From Acidobacteriota bacterium (GTDB taxonomy: Bacteria; Acidobacteriota; Vicinamibacteria; Vicinamibacterales; UBA2999), in assembly GCA_021730945.1 (NCBI GenBank), contig JAKFYH010000039.1, positions 1 through 53,584 of the forward strand: a stretch of 53,584 nt of DNA, given 5' to 3'. Below are positions 8,309 to 16,121 of the stretch, piece by piece. Both the position numbers and the translations under genes were made by a program. Within the stretch, counting starts at the first letter, position 1, and each line of letters begins with the position of its first letter. The notes under the pieces were generated by a model. It saw only the letters and a list, made by a program, of their open reading frames with translations. It did no database searches and was not told where the DNA came from.

Positions 8309-10414
8309 ATGACCACACGAACAGTTTTCGGTGTCCTTGCCCTGGCGGCGCTCGCCGCCGGTGGGCCGGTGCAGGGCCAGGCGCCACAGCCGGCCACGCC
8401 GCAACAGCCCCCCATCACGTTCCGCGCCGAGGTGAACTACGTCGAGGTTGACGCCCGCGTGCTCGACGCGCAGGGCAAGTTCATCCCCGGACTCACCGCC
8501 GCCGACTTCCAGGTGCTCGAAGACGGCAAGCCTCAGAAGGTGACGGCGTTCTCGTTCGTCAACATTCCGGTCGAACGCCGCGAGCGTCCGCTGTTTGCCT
8601 CGAAACCGATTGAGCCGGACGTGCGCACCAACCTCGAGGCGGCCGACGGGCGCATCTACCTGATCGTGCTCGATGACCTCCATACCCATCCACTGCGCTC
8701 CACCCGCACCAAGGTGGCGGCGCGCCAGTTCATCGAGAAGTACATCGGCAGCAACGACCTGGCCGCGGTGATTCACACCGGCGGGCGCGTCGACGCCTCG
8801 CAGGATTTCACCACCAACCAGCGGCTGCTTTTGCAGGCGGTCGACAAGTTCATGGGCCGCAAGCTGCGCTCGTCGACCATGAACAAGGTGGACGACTACT
8901 TCCGTAACGCCGGCACGCCCAACGCCGGCGAGAAGCCGATCGACCTGGACGACAAGGAGCGCGGCTACATGGCGCGCAACGCGCTCGATACCATCCGCAA
9001 CCTGTCGCAGTACCTTGGCAACATCCGCGGCCGCCGCAAGGCGCTGGTGCTGTTCAGCGAGGGCATCGACTACGACGTCACCAACGTCTTCGAGAACACC
9101 GAGGCGTCGGTCGTCATGGACGCGACCCGCGACCTGATCGCGGCGGCGACCCGGGCGAACGTGGCGGTCTACGGGGTTGACCCGCGCGGCCTGACCTCCG
9201 GCGGCGACGACCTGATCGATGTCCAGTCGTTCCCCGACGACACCAGCACCGGCCTGGGCACGGGGTCGCTGTTCAACGAAGTGCGCCTGGCCCAGGACAG
9301 CCTCCGCGTGTTGTCGGACGAGACCGGCGGCGTCGCCTCGGTGAATCGTAACGATTTCGCCGGCGCCTTCCAGCGCATTGTCGACGACAACAGCGCCTAC
9401 TACGTCATGGGTTACTACTCGACCAACGATCGGCGCGACGGCCGGTTCCGCAAGATCGAGGTCAAGTTGAACAGCAAGCCCGGGCTGGTGGTCCGCGCGC
9501 GCAAGGGCTATGTGGCCGCCCGCGGCCGCGCGCCCGAGGTCAAGCCGGCCGGCGCCGACGCGGCGTCGGCTGAACTGCGTGAGGCGATCGAGAGCCCGCT
9601 GCCGCTGCCGGGCCTGCCGCTCGGGATGACCGCGGTGGTCTTCAAGGGACCGGCGCCGAAGGGCGCGGTGGTGATTTCGACACTGATCAACGGCAGCACC
9701 CTGCCGTTCGCCGAGAGCGGCGGGATGTTCAAAAACGATCTTGAAGTGATGGCGATGGCCACCGACGAGAAGGGCAAGACCACCTACGGCGACCGCAATT
9801 CCGTGAGCCTGAACATGAAGCCCGACTCGGCCGCGCGCGTCAAGGCCAGCGGTTTCCGCGTAATCCAGTCGATTGACCTTGCGCCCGGTCGCTACCAGTT
9901 GCGCGTGGCCGCCCGCGAGGGCAACACGCTCAAGGCCGGCTCGGTGACGTTCGATCTCGAAGTGCCGGACTTTGCCAAGCGGCCACTGTCGATGAGCAAC
10001 CTCGCGATTACCTCGGCGATGAGCGGGATTGCCCCGACCATTCGCCCCAAGGACCCGCTCGAGAAGCTGCTGCCGGGGCCGCTGTCCAGCTATCGTGAGT
10101 TCACGCCGGACGACGAGTTGGCGTTCTTCGCCGAGGTTTACGACACGATCAAGCAGTCGCACAAGGTGGAGATTGCGGCGACGGTGAAGGCCGAAGGCGG
10201 GCAAACCGTCTTCCAGGCACGGGAAGAGCGCGACAGTTCGGAACGTGGCGGGGGCGCGGGCGGGTATGGCTTCCAGGCCCGCGTGCCGCTCAAGGACATG
10301 GCCCCCGGCCTCTACGTGCTGCGGGTTGAGGCCACGGCTCGTGTCGGCGACCGCGACACCACCGCGCAGGAAGTCGTATTTCGCGTGTTGGCATTGCAAT
10401 CGGGTCCACAATAG
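8309..10414 (+). CDS. Exported VWFA-related domain protein (acidobacterial type)
   Basis: 701-aa secreted protein. Signal peptide MTTRTVFGVLALAALAAGG, cleavage probably after VQGQA. Then a short beta domain (VDARVLDAQGKFIPGLTAADF, VLEDGKPQKVTAFSF) typical of the VWFA-related family found widely in Acidobacteria, followed by the VWA fold (about residues 100-330). The expected DxSxS metal site is replaced by VLDDLHTHPL, as is usual in this subfamily, so classical MIDAS binding is doubtful. The C-terminal half (about 370-700) is beta-rich and unassigned. Start 8309 was chosen because it begins the signal peptide; the frame is open upstream to 8231, but that includes the TATAAT promoter. Role unknown; the stop abuts the ATG of the next gene. 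Confidence 0.85.
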   Translation: MTTRTVFGVLALAALAAGGPVQGQAPQPATPQQPPITFRAEVNYVEVDARVLDAQGKFIPGLTAADFQVLEDGKPQKVTAFSFVNIPVERRERPLFASKPIEPDVRTNLEAADGRIYLIVLDDLHTHPLRSTRTKVAARQFIEKYIGSNDLAAVIHTGGRVDASQDFTTNQRLLLQAVDKFMGRKLRSSTMNKVDDYFRNAGTPNAGEKPIDLDDKERGYMARNALDTIRNLSQYLGNIRGRRKALVLFSEGIDYDVTNVFENTEASVVMDATRDLIAAATRANVAVYGVDPRGLTSGGDDLIDVQSFPDDTSTGLGTGSLFNEVRLAQDSLRVLSDETGGVASVNRNDFAGAFQRIVDDNSAYYVMGYYSTNDRRDGRFRKIEVKLNSKPGLVVRARKGYVAARGRAPEVKPAGADAASAELREAIESPLPLPGLPLGMTAVVFKGPAPKGAVVISTLINGSTLPFAESGGMFKNDLEVMAMATDEKGKTTYGDRNSVSLNMKPDSAARVKASGFRVIQSIDLAPGRYQLRVAAREGNTLKAGSVTFDLEVPDFAKRPLSMSNLAITSAMSGIAPTIRPKDPLEKLLPGPLSSYREFTPDDELAFFAEVYDTIKQSHKVEIAATVKAEGGQTVFQAREERDSSERGGGAGGYGFQARVPLKDMAPGLYVLRVEATARVGDRDTTAQEVVFRVLALQSGPQ

Positions 10415-10828
10415 ATGATGACTATCCTGATGATGTTGCTGGCGGCGGTGCTGCAGACAGCACCCGGTCCCTTGACCACCGTGTCGCGCGACCAGATGAG
10501 CGGCATCGACGAGCCCAGGCAGGTGGTGGCGCGTTCGGCCGAGGAATGGGCGGCGCTGTGGCGTCAACACGCGGGCGACCAGCCGCCGCCGACGATCGAC
10601 TTCGGCACCCGGACGGTGCTGGCGGTGTTCCTCGGCACCCGCATGTCGGCCGGCTACGCGGTCGAGATTGTCGGCACCCGGGTCGAGGGCGCCGACCTGG
10701 TCGTGCAGTGGCGCGAACACAAGCCCGAACGCGGCATGGTCTCGGCCCAGATCATTACCTCGCCCTCCCACATCGTGAGCGTGCCGAAGGTGACAGGCAT
10801 GGTCCGCTTCGAGCAGGACGGTCAGTGA
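10415..10828 (+). CDS. Small exported protein with PrcB-like C-terminal domain
   Basis: 137 aa. A hydrophobic N-terminus (MMTILMMLLAAVLQTAPGP) is a probable signal peptide. The rest resembles the protease-complex-subunit PrcB C-terminal domain: SAEEWAALWRQHAG, then FGTRTVLAVFLGTRMSAGY and a closing beta strand region. In spirochaetes PrcB stabilises a surface protease; a similar role for the adjacent VWA protein is only a guess. Its ATG directly follows the VWA stop codon and its own stop overlaps the next start (GTGA), so all three genes look co-translated. Confidence 0.62.
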   Translation: MMTILMMLLAAVLQTAPGPLTTVSRDQMSGIDEPRQVVARSAEEWAALWRQHAGDQPPPTIDFGTRTVLAVFLGTRMSAGYAVEIVGTRVEGADLVVQWREHKPERGMVSAQIITSPSHIVSVPKVTGMVRFEQDGQ

Positions 10829-11187
10829 CCGAGCCCACCAGCACGGGGGTCGACGCGCGCCTCGCGTCACTCCTGTGCTACGCCGGGTGGTGGGTTACCG
10901 GCATCGTGTTCCTGATCGTCGAACGCCAGCATCGCGGCGTGCGCTTTCACGCGGCGCAGTCGCTGATCATCTTTGGCGCGCTGTCGCTCGTCATGTTTGC
11001 CGCCGGTGGCGCCAGTGCCGTGGCCTTTTTTGTCGCCGGCGCGTCATTCCAGCTCCTGCAGGTGTTCGGCAACGTGGTCTGGCTTGCTGCGGTGGCTTTG
11101 TGGCTGGGGCTGCTGGTCAGGACCTGGCGCGGGGACACCTGGCGCATCCCGTTGGTGGCGCCTCTGGCCGACAAGCTGGCGGGCTAA
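10825..11187 (+). CDS. DUF4870-like small membrane protein
   Basis: 120 aa, starting at a GTG that overlaps the previous stop by four bases (GTGA). The sequence LCYAGWWVTGIVFLIVERQH followed by RGVRFHAAQSLIIFG is the DUF4870 pattern (helix, then a conserved VRFHAxQS turn). Three hydrophobic helices are visible at about 15-32, 45-70 and 78-97, and it ends with a short cytoplasmic tail (PLADKLAG). Function unknown. It closes the VWA/PrcB-like/DUF4870 set and is followed by a hairpin. Confidence 0.78.
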   Translation: MTEPTSTGVDARLASLLCYAGWWVTGIVFLIVERQHRGVRFHAAQSLIIFGALSLVMFAAGGASAVAFFVAGASFQLLQVFGNVVWLAAVALWLGLLVRTWRGDTWRIPLVAPLADKLAG

Positions 11188-11195
11188 GACGACAA

Positions 11196-11234
11196 AGGGC
11201 GGAGCCGCACCCGTGGTGGGAGCGATTCCGCCCT
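11196..11234. terminator. Hairpin between convergent genes
   Basis: AGGGCGGA (11196-11203) pairs with TCCGCCCT (11227-11234) across a 23-base loop, in the gap between the DUF4870-like gene and the convergent 11256 gene. No T-tract, so the terminator call is moderate. Confidence 0.5.
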
Positions 11235-11255
11235 GGTCGTAACTGGTGATCCGAC

Positions 11256-11684
11256 TTAGGTGGTCGGTTCGATCTTCGGCACGTTCTTCGGCTTGACCGT
11301 GCCGTTGGCGTGCGTGAAGTTGTAGCTGTTGCTCGCCATCCGCGTATTCTTCGGCGTGGTGAGGGTGACCGTGATCACCTCGCCGGGCATGAACGGCCTC
11401 GGGTGGCGATAGGTGTCGCCGCCCGACAGTGTCCCGGCCTTGTCAATCCAGCTTTCCTCGAGCTTGAAGCCGGCAATCGGCGCCGAGGACGTGTTCTTGA
11501 CCGTGATCACCGTGACCACGTTGGCTCCCACCACCTTGGTGTTGGGCTTGGTGTACTCCACGGTGGCCTCGCCACGTACGGGCGAAATCAGTTTCCGGGG
11601 CGCCGGTGCCTGGCCCGCGAAAGCTGCCGGGGCGAGTAGCACTCCCAGAGCCGCTGCCACTGCCAACCGCTGTTGCAATTTCAT
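11256..11684 (-). CDS. Small exported beta-rich protein of unknown function
   Basis: 142 aa. Clear Sec signal peptide MKLQQRLAVAAALGVLLAP with cleavage likely after AFA or FAG. The mature part is about 115 residues of predicted beta strands with a central VVTVITVKNTSSAPIAGFKL segment, the kind of wording seen in FxLYD/CARDB-like or Ig-like extracellular domains; I cannot assign a family. The C-terminus is rich in Lys and Pro. It has a good promoter (TATAAT at 11707-11712) and an SD (GGAGGG) about ten bases before ATG, so it is normally led, unlike several neighbours. Single-gene unit. Confidence 0.7.
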   Translation of the reverse strand: MKLQQRLAVAAALGVLLAPAAFAGQAPAPRKLISPVRGEATVEYTKPNTKVVGANVVTVITVKNTSSAPIAGFKLEESWIDKAGTLSGGDTYRHPRPFMPGEVITVTLTTPKNTRMASNSYNFTHANGTVKPKNVPKIEPTT

Positions 11685-11706
11685 ACGATGAACCCTCCGA
11701 GGTCGG

Positions 11707-11712
11707 ATTATA
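11707..11712 (-). promoter_or_regulatory. -10 hexamer TATAAT for the 11256-11684 gene
   Basis: Perfect TATAAT on the minus strand, 22 bases before the ATG, with GGAGGG between them. The leader would be about 15 bases. Confidence 0.62.
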
Positions 11713-11723
11713 TGCTGTCCTGA

Positions 11724-11744
11724 GGCACCCCTGAAAGGGGTGCC
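11724..11744. terminator. Perfect 9-bp hairpin after the zinc-ribbon gene
   Basis: GGCACCCCT and AGGGGTGCC form a perfect stem with a three-base loop, starting immediately after the stop codon of the 11745-12206 gene. No T-tract. Confidence 0.55.
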
Positions 11745-12206
11745 CTACATTTCGCCATTCCAGTCTTCCGGCTCAGCCGCGGTGGACCGAAAGACTTCCA
11801 GGTGCCACTTGCCCCCGCCCCACGGCTCGATCACTTCCGTCGCCACGACGTCGACCAGCAGCTCGGCAAACGTGCGGCCTTCGGGATCGCCCTCGAGGTG
11901 ATAGGCCGGGTCGTCCCACGCGAAATTGGGATAGATCGTCATGGTCAGGAACAGGTCGTAGCCGTCATCGACGACGATGATCTGGCCGATCGGCCGTTTC
12001 TGGGTGGAGTGATAGACGAGATATTTTTCGGCGCTATGGGCGCGAATGTAGCGCTTGAGCGCAAACTCGCGCGCGACGATTTCTTCCACCGCGATCTTCT
12101 TGTCCCAGCAGTCGCGGCAGTAGCGCTCCTCGCCCCGCGGCTCGGAGACTTCCTTGGCCCCGCATAGCGCGCAGCCCTTCTTGTTCCCAATTGACTTGCG
12201 AGACAT
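11745..12206 (-). CDS. Hypothetical protein with N-terminal zinc-ribbon
   Basis: 153 aa from ATG 12206 (MSRKSIGNKKGCALCGAK). Two CxxC pairs (CALC near residue 12 and CRDC near residue 31) form a probable treble-clef zinc ribbon. The remaining 110 residues have no family I recognise; they contain a conserved-looking core (IGQIIVVDDGYDLFLTMTIY) and several tryptophans near the C-terminus. Cytoplasmic, no membrane segment. TACAAT ends nine bases before the ATG and no SD is present, so the mRNA may be almost leaderless. Divergent from the M28 peptidase with 19 bases between starts. Confidence 0.68.
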   Translation of the reverse strand: MSRKSIGNKKGCALCGAKEVSEPRGEERYCRDCWDKKIAVEEIVAREFALKRYIRAHSAEKYLVYHSTQKRPIGQIIVVDDGYDLFLTMTIYPNFAWDDPAYHLEGDPEGRTFAELLVDVVATEVIEPWGGGKWHLEVFRSTAAEPEDWNGEM

Positions 12207-12215
12207 ATCAGGGGA

Positions 12216-12221
12216 ATTGTA
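12216..12221 (-). promoter_or_regulatory. -10-like TACAAT for the zinc-ribbon gene
   Basis: TACAAT on the minus strand nine bases before ATG 12206, the same spacing as for the M24 peptidase. No -35 recognised. Confidence 0.45.
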
Positions 12222-12225
12222 CCCC

Positions 12226-13929
12226 ATGGGGATAAAGGTGCTCGGATGTCCGCCTACGCGGCCGGAGGCCGCTACGGCGAGACCTCGCCGAAGCTCGCGC
12301 GTTGGTTCGCGAGCGGCGGCGGGCGGAGGTGCTCAAGTGCTGGCGTGCGCACTTATGCTCGGCTTGTCGGTGGCGGTGGCGGGCCAGGCTCCGCCGCACC
12401 TGCCACCTCTCGACCGCGCGCTGCCGCCTGTCGCCGAGGGCATCTACACGGCGCTGGCGCCGCGGGTCGACGCCGAAGTCGCCATGGCGACGGTCCGCGT
12501 GATGGCCCCGCTCTGGCGACTGGCCGGCAACCCGGCGTTCGACCAGTCTCAGCAGTACATGTTCGACCGGCTCGCCGCGGCCGGGATGGCGCCGCGCTTT
12601 GAGACCTTCGCCGACTCGAGCCAGGGATGGGAGCAACAGGTGGGGACGCTGCGGCTGGGCGGCCCGGCCGGCGAGGTGCTGCTGTCGCGCGAGACGCACC
12701 GCGTGGCGCTGGCGATCAATTCGTTTGGCACACCACCCGGCGGCAGCTCGTTCCGGCTGGTCGATGTCGGCGCCGGCACCAACGCCGCCGCGTACGAGGG
12801 GAAAGAAGTGAAAGGCGCCGTGGTGCTGGCGTCGGGCTCCCTTGGCGCGGCCTGGCAACAAGCCGTGCGCACTCGTGGCGCGGCCGGCGTCATCTCGACC
12901 GATCTTGCCGCCTACACCAGGCCCACGCAGACGCCGGACGTGTTGCAGTGGGGCGGCATTCCATTCGACGAGTCGCTCAAGTCATTCGGCTTCAAGGCCA
13001 CGCCGCGGGCCGCCAGCCGGTTGCGCGACGAGCTGGCCAAGGGCACGGTCACCGTGCACGTCGAAACCGCGACTGTGTTTCATCGCCGGCCCAACCGAAC
13101 CCTGGTGGTCGAGATTCCGGGCCGCGCCAAGGCCGCCGAACGGGTGATGCTGGTCGCGCATGTCCAGGAACCCGGCGCCAACGACAACGCCAGCGGTTGC
13201 GGGACGCTGCTGGCCGCGGCCCTTGCCATGCACGACGCTGTCCGGCGGGGCGCCGTCCCCGCGCCCGAGCGCACCATCACATTTCTCTGGGTCGACGAGA
13301 TCCGCGGCAGCCGGCAGTGGATCACGGATCATCCCGGCGCGGCCAGCCAGGTCCTGGCGATGCTGTCGCTCGACATGACCGGCGAGGATACGGTCCAGAC
13401 CGGCGGCACGTTTCTGATTGAGAAAAGTCCTGATCCGTCGGCACTCTGGGAGCGGCCGTCGGACCCGCATTCCGAATGGGGGGCCAGCAAGGTGGATCCG
13501 GCGCTGGTGCGGGGGAGTTTCCTGAACGACCTGCACCTGGCCGTCAGCCTGCGCCGCGCGCGCGATACCGGCTGGGTGGTGCGCACAAATCCCTACGAGG
13601 GCGGCAGCGATCACACCGTGTTCATGACCGCCGGCGTGCCCGCCCTGCTCAACTGGCATTTCACCGACCGCTACTACCACACCAACCTGGACACGGTGGA
13701 GAAGACGAGCCCGGCAGAAATGCAGCATGTCGGCATCGCCGTGGCGACGACGGCGCTGTACCTGGCGATGGCAGGAGCGGCGGAGGTGCCGCCGATGACG
13801 CGGCTGCTGGCCGCTGCGCGCGATGCACGAATGGCCACCGAGCAGCAGAACCGGGCCACGCCGGAGATTCTCGATGCGTGGCGCAAATGGTACGCCGAGG
13901 CGATTGAAAGCGCTAACCGCCTCCGCTGA
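12226..13929 (+). CDS. Secreted M28 family zinc metallopeptidase
   Basis: 567 aa from ATG 12226. The hydrophobic signal core is LACALMLGLSVAVAG, preceded by an Arg-rich stretch. M28 metal-site motifs: LVAHVQEPGANDNASG (His and Asp ligands), WVDEIRGS (catalytic/ligand Glu), LSLDMTGED (Asp) and EGGSDHTVF (His). A PA-type insert precedes the catalytic part (about residues 140-290). It probably cleaves N-terminal residues from peptides outside the cytoplasm. Oddity: bases 12244-12326, at the very 5' end, look like a small inserted element flanked by 8-base direct repeats. The original start may have been GTG 12337 or ATG 12355, which lie after it. The start is therefore uncertain; the rest is not. 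Confidence 0.83.
   Translation: MGIKVLGCPPTRPEAATARPRRSSRVGSRAAAGGGAQVLACALMLGLSVAVAGQAPPHLPPLDRALPPVAEGIYTALAPRVDAEVAMATVRVMAPLWRLAGNPAFDQSQQYMFDRLAAAGMAPRFETFADSSQGWEQQVGTLRLGGPAGEVLLSRETHRVALAINSFGTPPGGSSFRLVDVGAGTNAAAYEGKEVKGAVVLASGSLGAAWQQAVRTRGAAGVISTDLAAYTRPTQTPDVLQWGGIPFDESLKSFGFKATPRAASRLRDELAKGTVTVHVETATVFHRRPNRTLVVEIPGRAKAAERVMLVAHVQEPGANDNASGCGTLLAAALAMHDAVRRGAVPAPERTITFLWVDEIRGSRQWITDHPGAASQVLAMLSLDMTGEDTVQTGGTFLIEKSPDPSALWERPSDPHSEWGASKVDPALVRGSFLNDLHLAVSLRRARDTGWVVRTNPYEGGSDHTVFMTAGVPALLNWHFTDRYYHTNLDTVEKTSPAEMQHVGIAVATTALYLAMAGAAEVPPMTRLLAAARDARMATEQQNRATPEILDAWRKWYAEAIESANRLR
12236..12334. mobile_element. MITE-like element with short terminal inverted repeats and 8-base direct repeats
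   Basis: An 83-base segment begins near TCCGCC (12249-12254) and ends with GGCGGA (12322-12327). It contains three consecutive stem-loops: 12258-12272 (GCGGCC/GGCCGC), 12275-12290 (CGGCGA/TCGCCG) and 12294-12313 (CTCGCG/CGCGAG). It is bounded by direct repeats AGGTGCTC at 12236-12243 and 12327-12334, consistent with target-site duplication. No coding capacity of its own. It forms the 5' codons of the M28 peptidase gene. Confidence 0.6.
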
Positions 13930-13949
13930 AATGACGGGAGGCGACGAGG

Positions 13950-16106
13950 TCAGGGCTCCTGTTGCCCCTTTGCGGCAGGTGCATACATCTCGGTGAAGTA
14001 CTGCTTCACCATGCGCCGCGTCGAGAATCTGGGCACGTTGGACCGCATGGCTTCGCGGACGACCTGGATCCAGCGGCGTGGCAGGCCGCGATGGTCACGG
14101 TCGTAGAACAGCGGCACGATTTCATTCTCGAGCAGGCTGTACAGCGACTCGGCGTCGGCCACGTCGGTGGCATCTTGATCGTCGGGATTGGCCTGGCTTT
14201 CAATCAGCCAGCCGTTCTGTCCGTTGTAGCCTTCCGCCCACCAGCCGTCGCCGATGCTGAGGTGGGGGACGCCGTTCAAGGCGGCCTTCATCCCGCTGGT
14301 GCCGCTCGCCTCGAGCGGCTTGCGCGGGTTGTTCAGCCACACGTCGCACCCGTGCACCAGGTAGTGGGCCAGGTGCATGTCGTAGTCGTCGATGAACGCG
14401 AGGCGGCCGCCGAACTTGGGATCGAGAGCGTGCCGGAAGACGCGCTGCAAGTGGTGCTTGGCCGGTTCGTCGGCGGGGTGCGCCTTGCCGGCAAACACGA
14501 TCTGGACCGGCCGGTCGATGGCGGTGAGGATGCGGGCCAGGCGATCCGGGTCGTGGAAGATGAGTTCCGGCCGCTTGTAGGCGGTGAAGCGGCGCGCGTA
14601 GCCGATCGTAATGGCGGCAGGATCCAGCATGCTGCCGGCCGCCACCACCCGCGACGGCGAGACATGCTCGTCGGACCACCGTGAGCGCATGCGTTCGCGG
14701 ATGAAGTGAAAGAGGTCGGTGCGCATCTCGCCGCGCATGGTCCAGATGTCGGCGTCAGGGATGTCGAGCAGCCGTTCCCACAGCGCCGGGTCATCGACTT
14801 GATCGAGCCAGCCCGGACCGAAGTGCTTGTCGAGCAGGTCGAACACCGATCCGGCCATCCAGGTCGGCACGTGCACGCCGTTGGTGATGCTGCGGACCGG
14901 GATCCGATCGGCGGGCAAGTCGGGCCACATCGGCCGCCACATCGTGCGTGTGACCTCGCCGTGCAGCGCGCTGACCCCGTTGACGTGCGAGGAGGTGCGC
15001 AGGGCCAGCGCGGTCATGTTGAACTGCGAGCCGTGGCCGCTGCCGTTGTCGTAGCTGCCCAGGGCCAGGAAGTTCTGGCGGTGGTCGCCAATCTCGCCCC
15101 ACGACCCGGCCAGGTGCTTCTCGACCAGGTGGAACGGGAAGGCATCGTGACCCGCAGGTACCGGGGTGTGGGTCGTGAACACGGTCGAGCGGCGCACGGC
15201 CTCCAGCGCCTGATCGAACGACTGGCCCTGCTCGATGCCCTCGCGGATGCGCTGCAGCGCGACAAACGCCGCGTGGCCCTCGTTGAGGTGCCACACGGCG
15301 GGGGTGACGCCGAGCGCGCGCAAGGCGCGGACGCCGCCAATGCCGAGGATGATCTCCTGCTGGATGCGGGTCTCCTGGTTGCCGCCGTAGAGGCGTGCCG
15401 ACAATTCCCGATCCCATGGCGCGTTCTCCGCCAGATCGGTGTCGAGCAGGAAGAGCCGGACCTTGCCGAGGCGCACCCGCCACACCGCGGCCAGCACCGT
15501 CCGGTCGCCCAGCGGAATTGCGGTGATGCACGGCTTGCCTTCCGGCGTGAGCGCGGCCTCGATCGGCGCCTCGGTCCAGCTGATGCGCTGGTAGCGCTCC
15601 TCCTGCCAGCCTTCGTTGCTCATGCGCTGCAGGAAGTAGCCCTGCGGATACATGAAGCCCACGCCGACCAGCGGCAGGCCGAGGTCAGCCGCCTCCTTGC
15701 AATGGTCGCCGGCGAGCACGCCCAGGCCGCCGGCGTAGATCGGCAGTGACTGATGGAGGGCAAACTCGGCCGAGAAATAGGCGATGCTGCCGCCGTTCAT
15801 GAGCGCGGCGCGTTGCTTCATCCACGGATGCGCCTGCGTCCGCTCTGCGTCGAGGCCGAACATCGCCTGGTCATAGGCCTTCAGGAAGGTCTCGTCGCCC
15901 GCCGCCCTGGCCAACTGCTCCGCGCTGATGCTTTGCAGCATGCGCACCGGATTGTGATCGGTCTGGCGCCACAACTCGTAGTCAAGGCGGCGGAACACCT
16001 GGCGGGCGCGCTTGTCCCAACTCCACCACAGGTCGAGCGCGAGTTCGTGGAGGCGGTGAATGCGGGTCGGCAGCGCCGCCGCGGATGCGAATCGTTCTTC
16101 ACTCAT
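13950..16106 (-). CDS. glgP: Alpha-glucan (glycogen) phosphorylase
   Basis: 718 aa GT35 enzyme that releases glucose-1-phosphate from glycogen or maltodextrin. It has the DUF3417 N-terminal region typical of the short bacterial alpha-glucan phosphorylases (LHELALDLWWSWDKRARQVF), the VWHLNEGHAAFVALQRI segment and the PLP region EASGTSGMKAALNG, whose lysine should hold the cofactor. FAGKAHPADEPAK and YDMHLAHYLVHGCDVWLNNP are further family landmarks. Shorter than animal or MalP enzymes, as expected for this subgroup. The start lies 15 bases after the stop of the dehydratase-like gene, so the two may be co-transcribed despite unrelated chemistry. Confidence 0.93.
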   Translation of the reverse strand: MSEERFASAAALPTRIHRLHELALDLWWSWDKRARQVFRRLDYELWRQTDHNPVRMLQSISAEQLARAAGDETFLKAYDQAMFGLDAERTQAHPWMKQRAALMNGGSIAYFSAEFALHQSLPIYAGGLGVLAGDHCKEAADLGLPLVGVGFMYPQGYFLQRMSNEGWQEERYQRISWTEAPIEAALTPEGKPCITAIPLGDRTVLAAVWRVRLGKVRLFLLDTDLAENAPWDRELSARLYGGNQETRIQQEIILGIGGVRALRALGVTPAVWHLNEGHAAFVALQRIREGIEQGQSFDQALEAVRRSTVFTTHTPVPAGHDAFPFHLVEKHLAGSWGEIGDHRQNFLALGSYDNGSGHGSQFNMTALALRTSSHVNGVSALHGEVTRTMWRPMWPDLPADRIPVRSITNGVHVPTWMAGSVFDLLDKHFGPGWLDQVDDPALWERLLDIPDADIWTMRGEMRTDLFHFIRERMRSRWSDEHVSPSRVVAAGSMLDPAAITIGYARRFTAYKRPELIFHDPDRLARILTAIDRPVQIVFAGKAHPADEPAKHHLQRVFRHALDPKFGGRLAFIDDYDMHLAHYLVHGCDVWLNNPRKPLEASGTSGMKAALNGVPHLSIGDGWWAEGYNGQNGWLIESQANPDDQDATDVADAESLYSLLENEIVPLFYDRDHRGLPRRWIQVVREAMRSNVPRFSTRRMVKQYFTEMYAPAAKGQQEP

Positions 16107-16121
16107 TCGGAAACGTTGTCC

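Noticed and set aside
8198-10870. 890-codon open frame antisense to the VWA gene
   Set aside because: Shadow frame caused by high GC; it lacks recognisable domains, and the plus-strand genes have signal peptide and family motifs.
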